Positions 16,250 to 24,408 of a DNA stretch of 64,000 nt are shown in pieces. The notes under the pieces are model-generated. The model made no database searches and was not told the origin of the DNA. It was given only the letters and a program-made list of their open reading frames with translations. A program made the position numbers and the translations under genes. This stretch comes from Candidatus Bathyarchaeota archaeon (GTDB taxonomy: Archaea; Thermoproteota; Bathyarchaeia; Bathyarchaeales; Bathycorpusculaceae), in contig JAOZIE010000014.1 of assembly GCA_026014485.1 (NCBI GenBank), positions 101,017 through 165,016 of the forward strand, read 5' to 3'. Position 1 is the first letter of the stretch. Every line of letters begins with the position of its first letter.

Positions 16250-17479
16250 CTAGGTTTGGCTGAGGATGATGCGTTTTATTTTTCGGGGGGTGCGGTTGAG
16301 CAGTGCCTTCTTGTTTAGCGTCAGGAACCTTTGTCGTTTGACGGCGTCGGGAACCTTTGGCTCAATTTTTTGGGAGGGTGTCCGAGGCATCTCGGAGTAC
16401 TCGTAGACCTCCACGTAGTCAAGCACTACTTCGTCGAGGAGTTTGAGGCTTTTCTGGAAGTCCTCGTCGGTTTCCGTGGGGAACCCCGCAATCAACTGGC
16501 TCCGCACAATCAGGTTGGGGTATATCTTCTGCATCGCTGCGATGTATTCTTTGTATTCCTCTACGGTGTAGGGGCGGTTCATCAGCTTCAGGATTCGGTT
16601 GCTTCCTGACTCCACAGGCGACTCGATGTACCGAATCTTTCCCGTCCGCAGAATCGGCGCAAACTCATCCATCATATCCATCATGAACCGAGGATGCACA
16701 TTCCGCAAGTTAATCCTGAACTTGCCCTCCACCTCGACAAGTTCGGATAGAAGGCTGCAGAGGTTTTCACCCAAATCCGCCCCGTAAGAACCCAAATCAG
16801 TTCCCAGCAGGCTAAACCGCTTAAACCCCCGCGTCAAGCCATCTTGAAACTCGGCCCGCAACTGCTCGATGGGTTTGCTTTTTATGGTTCCGCGGGCTTG
16901 CGGCACCACACAGTAGGCGCACCTTCCACGGCACCCCGAAGAAGTTTTAATGTAAAATGTGGAAGCATCGCCAGCAGGAGCCAAGTTGAAGTGGTTATTC
17001 ACGTAATTCACCCACGACACACCAACCCGCTTAAAGCCGCGACTCAGAAACGAACCCTGATAACGCAGCAACCAACCCGCCGTCTTCTCATCATACTTCC
17101 ATGGCGCAACAAGATAATTCCCCACAGCCGCTCCTGACCCGCCAACTCCCAGTTCCTTAAGGCGGGGAAACTCAACCTCTGAAACCGTCACGTCCACAAA
17201 TTCGTCTTTGAAGATTTCAGGGTAAATTTTGGGCAGGCATCCCCAGACGATGAGCCGCTGGTTCGGATTCTTGTTCCGCTGAATTTCCCGTATGATGCTA
17301 AAGGATTGCTTCACTCTCTGCCCATGCCCGCCGCAGCAGTTAAACAGCACAACATCAGCAGCGTGCCAGTCCCCCACCATACGAAACCCGTTCTGGATAA
17401 GGAACGTTTCTGCTTTGGCGGCGTCCACACGGTTCTCTGGGCAACCGTTGCAGACCACACAGACAGAACGCTTCTCCAC
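16250..17479 (-). CDS. Methylthiotransferase-like radical SAM protein lacking a TRAM domain
   Basis: A 409-residue member of the MiaB/RimO/CDKAL1 radical SAM group. The N-terminal UPF0004 domain has the three auxiliary-cluster cysteines (NGCPEN, FNCCGG, WGCLP). The radical SAM motif CRGRCAYC sits near residue 185, followed by LLGTDLGSYG, a counterpart of the family's T-x-Q-D-x-x-x-Y-G. The protein stops at KRIILSQT right after the barrel, so the C-terminal TRAM RNA-binding domain of tRNA enzymes is missing. A complete canonical family member is encoded at 53253-54539, so this is a divergent paralogue. It is the last gene of the 12-gene minus-strand run with hemB, ubiD and B12-radical SAM genes, 29 bases after the hemB-like gene. 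Sulfur insertion or methylthiolation of a small molecule or peptide is the inferred role. Confidence 0.7.
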   Translation of the reverse strand: MEKRSVCVVCNGCPENRVDAAKAETFLIQNGFRMVGDWHAADVVLFNCCGGHGQRVKQSFSIIREIQRNKNPNQRLIVWGCLPKIYPEIFKDEFVDVTVSEVEFPRLKELGVGGSGAAVGNYLVAPWKYDEKTAGWLLRYQGSFLSRGFKRVGVSWVNYVNNHFNLAPAGDASTFYIKTSSGCRGRCAYCVVPQARGTIKSKPIEQLRAEFQDGLTRGFKRFSLLGTDLGSYGADLGENLCSLLSELVEVEGKFRINLRNVHPRFMMDMMDEFAPILRTGKIRYIESPVESGSNRILKLMNRPYTVEEYKEYIAAMQKIYPNLIVRSQLIAGFPTETDEDFQKSLKLLDEVVLDYVEVYEYSEMPRTPSQKIEPKVPDAVKRQRFLTLNKKALLNRTPRKIKRIILSQT

Positions 17480-17508
17480 ACAACCACCCGCTTTCAGAAA
17501 TGCTTGGT

Positions 17509-18483
17509 TTAACGGTTGAGTAACGCGGCAGCTTCAAGCCCGTGGTATGTCAGAATCATGTCTGCGCCTGCCCTCTTGATGGAGTTCAGCGTCTCCATAA
17601 GCAGCCTGTCCTCGTTGAGCAGACCTTTCTCTGCCGTGGTTTTAATCATGGCGTATTCTCCGCTGACTTGGTAGGCGGCTATGGGAACCGTGGGGAACTG
17701 CTGCTTCATGCGCAGAATCAAATCTAGGTTGGTTAACGCGGGTTTAACGATGATTATGTCTGCGCCTTGGCTGATTTCCAAGTTTGCCTTTTGGATGAAC
17801 ATTTTTTCGTTAATTATGTCGATTCGGAATTTGCTGGAGTCAATTCCTGCTCTTGCCGTCCCCGCTGACTGCGTCATGGTCTGATAGAACGGCTGAAACA
17901 GGCAACTGTCCGTTTTTATGTAGCTCATAACCGCGACGTCGTCAAAGCCGCCCGCGTCCAGCGCCGCCCGAATCTGCAGCACTTGCCCGTCTGCCATGGC
18001 GGCGGGGGCAATCAGGTCGGCGCCTGCCTCCGCATGGGCAACCGCTATCTTCGCCAGCATCTGCGCGGTTTTCTCATGGAGCACCTTGCCGTTCTTTGAG
18101 TAGACGCAGAATTCTTCCCGCGTGAAATCACACATGCACACGTTGCTTATCAGAACAAGATTCTGGTCAAACTCGCTTTTGAGCCTCCGAAAAACCTGCG
18201 CGTGAAAACCGTCTTTCTGCAACGCCACCGAACCGTCCTCGTCTTTGTGGTTTATCACCCCAAACACCATGACTCCCGGTATACCTGCGTCCACTGCTTT
18301 TTGGCATGTTTTCACAGCTTCATCCAGCGACAGGTACCTTTGCCCCTTCATCGACGGAACCTCAAGGGTTTGGGCGTCTTCCCGAACAAATATGGGGAAA
18401 ACTAAATCGTTGGTGGACAGTTCAAAGGGTCTTACAAGCCGAAGCATCTGCTTCGATTTCTTAATTCTAGTCGTAACACTCAT
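17509..18483 (-). CDS. hemB: HemB (porphobilinogen synthase) homologue with altered substrate pocket
   Basis: A 324-residue protein of the HemB family by length and fold. Both Schiff-base lysines are kept (K190 in MSYIKTDS, K247 in VKPAL), as are the three metal-ligand cysteines C116, C118, C126 and the block AYQVSGEYAM. Two things differ from ordinary HemB. The YGPFR block reads FQPFY, and the GDR that follows reads IDS, so both arginines that hold the A-side aminolevulinate carboxylate are replaced. One arginine (R220) appears nearby where HemB usually has Gln. The Asp before the first metal Cys is Asn (SNVCMC). ATG 18483 follows a GAGG ribosome binding site. It may still make porphobilinogen or may join a different substrate; its cluster also contains hemA but no hemL, hemC or hemD. 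Confidence 0.75.
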   Translation of the reverse strand: MSVTTRIKKSKQMLRLVRPFELSTNDLVFPIFVREDAQTLEVPSMKGQRYLSLDEAVKTCQKAVDAGIPGVMVFGVINHKDEDGSVALQKDGFHAQVFRRLKSEFDQNLVLISNVCMCDFTREEFCVYSKNGKVLHEKTAQMLAKIAVAHAEAGADLIAPAAMADGQVLQIRAALDAGGFDDVAVMSYIKTDSCLFQPFYQTMTQSAGTARAGIDSSKFRIDIINEKMFIQKANLEISQGADIIIVKPALTNLDLILRMKQQFPTVPIAAYQVSGEYAMIKTTAEKGLLNEDRLLMETLNSIKRAGADMILTYHGLEAAALLNR

Positions 18484-18595
18484 GTTCAAACCTCAAAATC
18501 CGTACCAAAATTCAAACTCCAAAAACGTCAGCTGAAAACAAGCACTGCCACAAGTTAGCTGAATGGGCGATGTTTCTTTCTGGAGGTGAATTTGG

Positions 18596-19396
18596 TTACC
18601 TGAAGAGGCGCCTGCTTTTTCCCTGTTGCGGTGTGTTGTAGTTTGCTGACAGGGTTTCTGCGGCGTCGTAGGCTGCCTTGACGCTTTGGGAGAGTCCCCT
18701 GCGGATTTGTTTGTTCGCGCCAGAGTCAAGCCACAATTGATTCAGAAAGGGATTATCCGATACAGCCAAAACCGCCCCTGCCTGTATGCCGCATAATTGG
18801 CTGATGAGGAACAGCGCGGAGGTTTCGCATTCTATGCCCAAGATGCCTTCGCGGTTCAGTTTGGAGATTAGCTGGGTTTCTTCTTTTATGAGGGCAGCTG
18901 TGGTGTAGACTGGTCCTTTATGCACGGGGGTTTCTTGGGGCAAAGCTTTTTCAAGCGTTTCCTGAATAGCCGCGCTTGGAGCGGCGGCGACGTTTTCGGG
19001 AGCGTAGTATCTGGTTGTTCCTTCGCCTCGCATGGCGGCTGTTGGGAGAATTACGTCGCCCATTTTGATGCTGCCTTGCAGTGCGCCTGCAAACCCTACG
19101 CCCACGATTACTTTAGCTGGTGTTTTAGATAGCACTCTGACGGTGATTTCGGTGGCGAGCGCGCCCATGTCTTGGCAAACAACCGCCAAGGGAACCTCAT
19201 TATACTTTCCTATGTAGAACTGCCCTGTCTTCTTCACTTTGCTTAGCGGCTTTAGAAGCAGTTCCTCATTGTTTCTTTGGATTCCTAGCCCAACCAAAAC
19301 CACCTCAGGAATGTCTTGCCGCTTGTCTTTGGGTAAACAGCCACGCGAGAATGCGTCGAGGAATTTTTCCTCCCAACTGCCTTCACGGTTTTGCAA
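18596..19396 (-). CDS. Nucleoside phosphorylase family protein
   Basis: A 266-residue protein of the PNP/UDP phosphorylase family. The Gly-rich phosphate/ribose regions are present (VVCQDMGALATEITVRVL, VGVGFAGALQGSIKMGDVILP), as is the family motif GILGIECETSALFLISQ, where ExE contacts ribose. The C terminus has the AVSDNPFLNQLWLDS segment. Uridine phosphorylase-like or hydrolase (futalosine or methylthioadenosine type) specificity is possible. Start TTG 19396 has AGGGTG just upstream. It lies between DUF362 and the hemB-like gene in the same minus-strand run, so cleavage of a nucleoside intermediate (for example a product of a radical SAM step) is conceivable, but this is speculative. Confidence 0.75.
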   Translation of the reverse strand: MQNREGSWEEKFLDAFSRGCLPKDKRQDIPEVVLVGLGIQRNNEELLLKPLSKVKKTGQFYIGKYNEVPLAVVCQDMGALATEITVRVLSKTPAKVIVGVGFAGALQGSIKMGDVILPTAAMRGEGTTRYYAPENVAAAPSAAIQETLEKALPQETPVHKGPVYTTAALIKEETQLISKLNREGILGIECETSALFLISQLCGIQAGAVLAVSDNPFLNQLWLDSGANKQIRRGLSQSVKAAYDAAETLSANYNTPQQGKSRRLFR

Positions 19397-19464
19397 CTAC
19401 AACACCCTTTCTTTGACGTGTGGAATCGGGAGATGATGAAGCTGAACCTGTTTATGGGTTTTTC

Positions 19465-20277
19465 TTAAATCGGTTTCAGTTCGTAGTCAATTTTGCCCAC
19501 GCCGAACTCAGCAGCGTACTTCAGGTGTCGTATCTGCTCGGGCTTGGGTTTTCCCAGAATCCGCTTCAGTTTCCGCTCTACCTTCACCAAAAGCTCAAAT
19601 CCATATGCGTCTAAGCTGACGGGGTCGGCGCCTGCATACATGCATCCAAGCTCAGCGGTTTTACCCCCATGCCTCATCTCCTGCGCGCAAATCATCGTTT
19701 GAACCGCATCCACAACATAGAAGTCAGGCTTTCGGACCCTGCTGAGTTCCGCAATTGCCTTGTGTATGTCTTTGTTTTTGTTTTGGTGTAGAAACTGTTT
19801 TTCGTGGTCTGAGAGGAACCCGTACTGGTTTTTCAACGCTCCCGTCAACCCCGTGGAAAAGTTATACTTTAAAACAGGCAGAGAAACCATGCAATCAAAT
19901 TCCCAAAGCGCCGATGAAACCTCAAGGTCAAAACCGCTTTGCGTGCGGATGGTCTTCATTTTGGGTTTGGCTAAATCAACAAAATCAACATTCAGGTTTC
20001 TGCAGAGTTTGGCTATAGGGTACTGCAGGATGTCGACGGGGCAGTCGAAGGCTTTCCCGTCGCCCACCCCCACTTTATCTGCGCTTTTCTTGAGCTGTTC
20101 AACAACCGCCTGAACCGTCTCAAGATGTGTCGTCGTCGGGTAAGCTTCATAGGAAACCATGTTGGGTTTAACCAGCACGGTTTTGCCCCTGACTTTTTCT
20201 GCGACTTTTTCCGCGGCAAAGAATTTTTGGACAAACACGCGGCGATTTGTGGTTTTTTCCCAGTAAACCGTTGACAT
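19465..20277 (-). CDS. DUF362 family protein
   Basis: A 270-residue DUF362 protein without a ferredoxin extension. Typical elements are VLVKPNMVSYEAYPTTTHLETVQAVVEQL, KVGVGDGKAF, the segment LPVLKYNFSTGLTGALKNQYGFL and DAVQTMICAQEMRHGG with ADPVSLDAYGFELL near the end. DUF362 proteins recur next to radical SAM and redox enzymes in anaerobes, but no general biochemical function is established that I know of. ATG 20277. It sits 76 bases after the first B12-radical SAM gene stop and before the nucleoside phosphorylase, all co-directional. Confidence 0.8.
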   Translation of the reverse strand: MSTVYWEKTTNRRVFVQKFFAAEKVAEKVRGKTVLVKPNMVSYEAYPTTTHLETVQAVVEQLKKSADKVGVGDGKAFDCPVDILQYPIAKLCRNLNVDFVDLAKPKMKTIRTQSGFDLEVSSALWEFDCMVSLPVLKYNFSTGLTGALKNQYGFLSDHEKQFLHQNKNKDIHKAIAELSRVRKPDFYVVDAVQTMICAQEMRHGGKTAELGCMYAGADPVSLDAYGFELLVKVERKLKRILGKPKPEQIRHLKYAAEFGVGKIDYELKPI

Positions 20278-20353
20278 AAATGTTCACTTGCTGTTTTGCT
20301 TTGGGCATCTACGCTGTTGGGCTACACCTTTGGGTTTTTCGTTGGCGCGCCCT

Positions 20354-21835
20354 TTAGTGTGCCTTTAGTTTTCCCTTTAGCCGGTTGTGTATGTATCTTG
20401 GGATTTGGGGTGCGTTTGAGATGAAGTCTTTTGCCACCTTTCCCAAGTGTCCCTGCTGGAGGTCGCTGGTCATCTGGCTCCACTGCCGTTTGAATGAGGC
20501 TTCACTCACCAAGTACTCTCGGGCTTTCTCCATGTCCCCAGACGTAAACGTCGGCATGTTCAGCACAGGTTTTGAAAGACCATACTGGTTCCAGTCTCTG
20601 GTGACTATCCAGCCGTTACGTTCAGCCAACTCGTACAGTTGAGTGCCTGGGTACGGGGTCGCCAGAGAAACAGAAAACACGTCTGGTTTCACCCTGTCGA
20701 TGAACGCTGCCGTATTCCTCACTGTATCCCATGTTTCCCCAGGTAACCCCACAATAAAATTGGTCTCCACCAGTATTCCTTCGTTCTGGATGGCTTTGAT
20801 GTTTTTTGTGACGGTTTCCATGTTGCAGGCTGATTTGCCCAGTTTCTGGAAGAGTTCAGGGTCGCCTGTTTCAATTCCCAACTGGATGCGGGTGCAGCCT
20901 GCCTTCTTCATTTTCTTAAGAAGCTCCACTGAAAGCTTGTCTGCTCGGGTCTCGCAAGCCCACGAAACCCGTACGCCTCGCTGGATTATTTGGTTGCAAA
21001 TTGATAGAGCTCGGTTGGTGTCCATGCTGAAGGCTTGGTCTTCGAACCAGACAACTTCCACGCCGTACTTTTTCACCAAACCTTCGACATCGTCCACGAT
21101 TTTGGTCGGTGACCGTCCCCGCCACTTGCCAAAAACAACGGGGTAAACGCAGTAAATACAGTTAAACGAGCACCCGTGGCTGCCCAACACCGAAGCAAAC
21201 CTGACAAAACGGCTGCTTGACTCTCCAGCGATAAACGACGACTTCTTCACCGTGTACCTGCTTAAGTCTAAGAGGTGGTAGGCAGGCGGCGGCAGAGAAT
21301 CAAGATCCCGATTCAACGGGAGACTCAGGAAATCCACGTATCTGCCTTCACTCTGCTCAACGCGTTCTCCCGCTGGGATTTTCTGGGCTTGCTGCACCGC
21401 TTCAGACACGGCAAATTCCAGTTCCGCTTCGCCCACAACCAAGTCAAGCTTACTTTTCCTCATGACATCCTGCGGCGTCATCTTACACAGCGAACCCCAA
21501 CCGACCAACCTGGCTTCTGGAAGCTCCGCCTTTAGGCGAGAAATCACCGTCAAATCGCTGTCAAACGACGGCGCTGAAACCCTGCAAACAATCACATCAG
21601 GATTGAACTTTTTCACAGCCGAAAACAGCGTCGACAGACTCAAGTCGTGAATTTGCCCGTCCACCACGGCGACATCATAGCCCTTTTTTTCCAGAATAGC
21701 CGCAGCAAACGCTTCGTGAAGAGGCGGAAAAACCGTTTGTCTACTGCCCTTCTTGACGGTGGAGGCGGTTCCGAAGCCTCCGCCAAAGTCCCGCAGAACA
21801 TGAATTCCTGCTGGACTCGGCAGATTCAGTAACAA
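20354..21835 (-). CDS. B12-binding-type radical SAM protein (first)
   Basis: A protein of about 493 residues. Residues about 1-150 form a Rossmann-like cobalamin-binding domain (ILEKKGYDVAVVDGQIHDLS, FNPDVIVCRVSAPSF), without the classical DxHxxG, as is common in this class. The radical SAM motif CSFNCIYC is near residue 225 and is followed by ETRADKLSVELLKKMKKAGCTRIQLGIETG and the ELYPGT-like segment ATPYPGTQLYELAERNGW. Enzymes of this class methylate unreactive carbons or form C-C bonds in lipids, tetrapyrroles and natural products. The start is uncertain: TTG 21835 is used here, but the in-frame codons upstream (KTKI) continue the first beta strand. It is followed by DUF362 and preceded by a second enzyme of the same class. 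Confidence 0.75.
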   Translation of the reverse strand: MLLNLPSPAGIHVLRDFGGGFGTASTVKKGSRQTVFPPLHEAFAAAILEKKGYDVAVVDGQIHDLSLSTLFSAVKKFNPDVIVCRVSAPSFDSDLTVISRLKAELPEARLVGWGSLCKMTPQDVMRKSKLDLVVGEAELEFAVSEAVQQAQKIPAGERVEQSEGRYVDFLSLPLNRDLDSLPPPAYHLLDLSRYTVKKSSFIAGESSSRFVRFASVLGSHGCSFNCIYCVYPVVFGKWRGRSPTKIVDDVEGLVKKYGVEVVWFEDQAFSMDTNRALSICNQIIQRGVRVSWACETRADKLSVELLKKMKKAGCTRIQLGIETGDPELFQKLGKSACNMETVTKNIKAIQNEGILVETNFIVGLPGETWDTVRNTAAFIDRVKPDVFSVSLATPYPGTQLYELAERNGWIVTRDWNQYGLSKPVLNMPTFTSGDMEKAREYLVSEASFKRQWSQMTSDLQQGHLGKVAKDFISNAPQIPRYIHNRLKGKLKAH

Positions 21836-21887
21836 GATTTTCGTTTTTGCCTTACACCTCTGTTTGAGCCTTTTTTGAGCTGAATTT

Positions 21888-23207
21888 TTAGCTGTAGTTT
21901 GCGCCTATAACTGTCCGAAGCGCTTCAGAGAAGCCTGCTGTTAAGCCGCAGACGGCATGCGCCATTTTTTCGCCGTAATGGCTGTAGTAGACGGGTAGAA
22001 TGAGGTTGGTTTCTGGCTGGATTTTTCTTTGCTCCAGCGCCAAGTCATAGAGGGGCGTGTCAGGGTAAATGCGCATGCGGGTTAAACCGAAGGACCGAAG
22101 CTTTTTTCGGCTGATATTTAGGAATTTTGCGTGAAGATGCAAAAGCCCCCGGTAATGCGACATGTTGCCTTGGGGGAGGTCATAAACAAAGCAGTAGCCC
22201 ATGTTAGCGCCCTCTATACTGTTTGCCCAATGAGCGGTATTAACCACGCAGTCCACGGTCATGTTCTTGCAGAGCACCCGCATGGCTTCGTTTGATGCTC
22301 CGTCAGGAGAAAAATTGAATTGCGCGCAACCTGACTCCACAGCGGTTTTCATGAGTTTAAACGTCATGTAGTCTGGGCGGAAATCTGCCTGCCACTTGAT
22401 GTCTAGGTGTCTTCGGATGATTTCTTGGCAGACTTTCATGGCGTGTGAGGCGGGGTAATTGAAGATGGGATCAGAAAAGTAGAATTCTCTGATGCCATGC
22501 ACGTTGACAAGTTCTTCCAGCTCGTCAACCACCCTTTTTGGTTTTCGAAGCTTAGGAAGCGCCCCTGTTCTCTTCGGATTTGGACAGTACAGGCAGTTAA
22601 ACACGCAGCCCCGCTTAGTCTGAACTCCCATCGAATAGGGCTGCTTACGGTAGATAGAGAGGTCAAAGTGTTCTCTTGCAGGAGGCGGTAACGCATCAAA
22701 ATTTGGGTAGGTGTTGTCTCTGGCAGAAAAAATAAGTCTGTTGCCTTTGCGTGCAATCACGTTTTTGGCTTTCTCGGGGTGATTCAGGTTATCCAGCAGC
22801 TTGGGTACCGCTGCTTCACCCTCCGAGACGACTGCAAAATCAATTTCAGGGTTTCTTTTCATTATTTCCTTGGGAAAAATCGAGAAACCCGCGCCTCCAA
22901 CCAGCAGCTTCGCGTTGGGCGCTTCCTGCTTTATCAGTTTAACCAGCGAAACGAAAGGCTCATAGTAAGACCGTGGAAGCTGCCCTGGAGAGCACGTCAC
23001 GCTGTCTATGTTTCTGAGCGATAAGCCGATGACATCTGGCTGAAACTTTTCAATGCTGGACTTCAAATTCCCGTTAAAGTTGTTAACGTTTGAGTCTAAA
23101 CATAAAACCTCATGTTTCCTGAGCGAACCCGCAATGTAGGCTAACCCCAACGGAAAAACCGTGCACTCACATGTGCTGGTCGGTGTTTGGCAAAGCAGAA
23201 CTTTCAC
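21888..23207 (-). CDS. B12-binding-type radical SAM protein (second)
   Basis: A 439-residue protein. The cobalamin-type N-terminal domain starts with VLLCQTPTSTCECTVFPLGLAYIAGSLRKH and has the SLRNIDS and VGGAGFSIFPKEIM segments. The radical SAM motif CVFNCLYC is at about residue 205, followed by NPKRTGALPKLRKP and EFYFSDPIFNYPASHAMKVC. The pattern is that of the subfamily where the substrate is drawn in by the VxGGxxxxxxP domain. GTG 23207 overlaps the end of the ubiD gene by 41 bases, implying co-translation. It is only distantly related to its neighbour at 20354, so the two probably do different steps. Confidence 0.75.
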   Translation of the reverse strand: MKVLLCQTPTSTCECTVFPLGLAYIAGSLRKHEVLCLDSNVNNFNGNLKSSIEKFQPDVIGLSLRNIDSVTCSPGQLPRSYYEPFVSLVKLIKQEAPNAKLLVGGAGFSIFPKEIMKRNPEIDFAVVSEGEAAVPKLLDNLNHPEKAKNVIARKGNRLIFSARDNTYPNFDALPPPAREHFDLSIYRKQPYSMGVQTKRGCVFNCLYCPNPKRTGALPKLRKPKRVVDELEELVNVHGIREFYFSDPIFNYPASHAMKVCQEIIRRHLDIKWQADFRPDYMTFKLMKTAVESGCAQFNFSPDGASNEAMRVLCKNMTVDCVVNTAHWANSIEGANMGYCFVYDLPQGNMSHYRGLLHLHAKFLNISRKKLRSFGLTRMRIYPDTPLYDLALEQRKIQPETNLILPVYYSHYGEKMAHAVCGLTAGFSEALRTVIGANYS

Positions 23208-24354
23208 AGGTAACTTCCCCCAAATGCTGTTTCGTTGAAGCAGGACTCTGTTCCAATCCGTATTCTGCCCAGTTGCGGACTGCTTTTTCAGTATCCTCCA
23301 AGGGTAACTTAACAGGCGACAGCGTCAAGCCATTTTTGAGCCTGCCGTAAAACCCGCAAGCTAACGCGGCAACCGACCTTTTTTGAGAAACGAACTCTTC
23401 TTCAGGCACGTTCTGTGGGGCACTGTTGAATGCGCCTATGTAGTGTTCTTCTTGTGGTTTTTTGCCGCTGTATGTTGCTTGATAGATGGGTTTTTCTCGA
23501 TGCGTCACGGCGGTAACCTGCAGGACGGGTTGAAGATGCGGTTTCCCGTAGTAACCGTTGCTTTCGCCGAAAGGACCCTCCATCGCCCGAATGTTAGGCG
23601 GAATCATCCCTTCAATTACAAACTCAGCGGAAGCAGGCACCTCAACGTTCACGGTTTTGCACCTCGTAACCCTCAACGGTTCCCCTCTCAACGCCCCCGC
23701 AAACTCCAATTCATCCTCGTCCAGTTCAAGGTCGGTTGCAGCAGCTAAAACCACCGCGGGGTCTAACCCCACCGCCACAGCAACCTCAAGAGGCTTACCC
23801 TTCGCCTCCGCCTTCGCATAATGCGCGGCGATGTGTCTTCCCGTCATAATGTTTACACCTAACTGCCGCTTCCCCTGCAACATCAACCTGTAAACCCCCG
23901 CGTTGCGTTTTCCAGTTTCAGGGTTCTTCGAAATCACCGCTCCAAGCGTTATGTACGGCGCGCCGTCAAGCGGGTTCCACTTCAGAACAGGCAGCCTAAA
24001 CAGGTCCACGTCATCTCCTTTGATGACCACTTCGCTGCATTGGCCATCCGAGACTTCTTTGGTGTTTAGCCACTTGCCCTGTTTTCGGTGGGACCACTCA
24101 GAAAAAAGGTGGCGTTCAACGGTTTCCAGCGCAAGAGCTATCCGCCTAAAACTGCCCAAAACACCCGCGCACATCGGGATGTCAAAGCCTTTTAGGTTCT
24201 GGAAAACCACGGCTTTTTCCCGTTTTTTCTGGAGCCTGTCCAAGATGGCGCTGACCTCAAACGATGAAACCGCCTCAACTTCCCTGTTGATTCTTGCTAG
24301 TTCGTCTTCGGCTTCAAGGTGAAGCAGAAATTCTCTTAGCCCCTCAAACGGCAT
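23167..24354 (-). CDS. UbiD-family prenylated-FMN decarboxylase, short form
   Basis: A protein of about 395 residues from ATG 24354 (GAGG 8 bases upstream; the TTG at 24369 is less likely). The prFMN-site features are present: N151 and R156 in RNAGVYRL, and the Glu pair E259/E264 in EGPFGESNGYYG. UbiD enzymes reversibly (de)carboxylate aromatic or alpha,beta-unsaturated acids using prenylated FMN from UbiX; no ubiX is in the window. After about residue 345 the normal C-terminal domain (VVDEDVD-type strand, WA-T-R region) is not found; instead there are some 50 residues of unrelated sequence, so the protein is about 50-100 residues short. It lies between a GNAT-SCP2-like gene and the second B12-radical SAM gene. 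Archaeal mevalonate-pathway UbiD homologues are an alternative, but the cluster argues against that. Confidence 0.75.
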   Translation of the reverse strand: MPFEGLREFLLHLEAEDELARINREVEAVSSFEVSAILDRLQKKREKAVVFQNLKGFDIPMCAGVLGSFRRIALALETVERHLFSEWSHRKQGKWLNTKEVSDGQCSEVVIKGDDVDLFRLPVLKWNPLDGAPYITLGAVISKNPETGKRNAGVYRLMLQGKRQLGVNIMTGRHIAAHYAKAEAKGKPLEVAVAVGLDPAVVLAAATDLELDEDELEFAGALRGEPLRVTRCKTVNVEVPASAEFVIEGMIPPNIRAMEGPFGESNGYYGKPHLQPVLQVTAVTHREKPIYQATYSGKKPQEEHYIGAFNSAPQNVPEEEFVSQKRSVAALACGFYGRLKNGLTLSPVKLPLEDTEKAVRNWAEYGLEQSPASTKQHLGEVTCESSALPNTDQHM

Positions 24355-24408
24355 CCGAAATCGCCTCAAACCTGCCCGCGACTACCCTTAACTGCCCTGT
24401 GGACGCCT

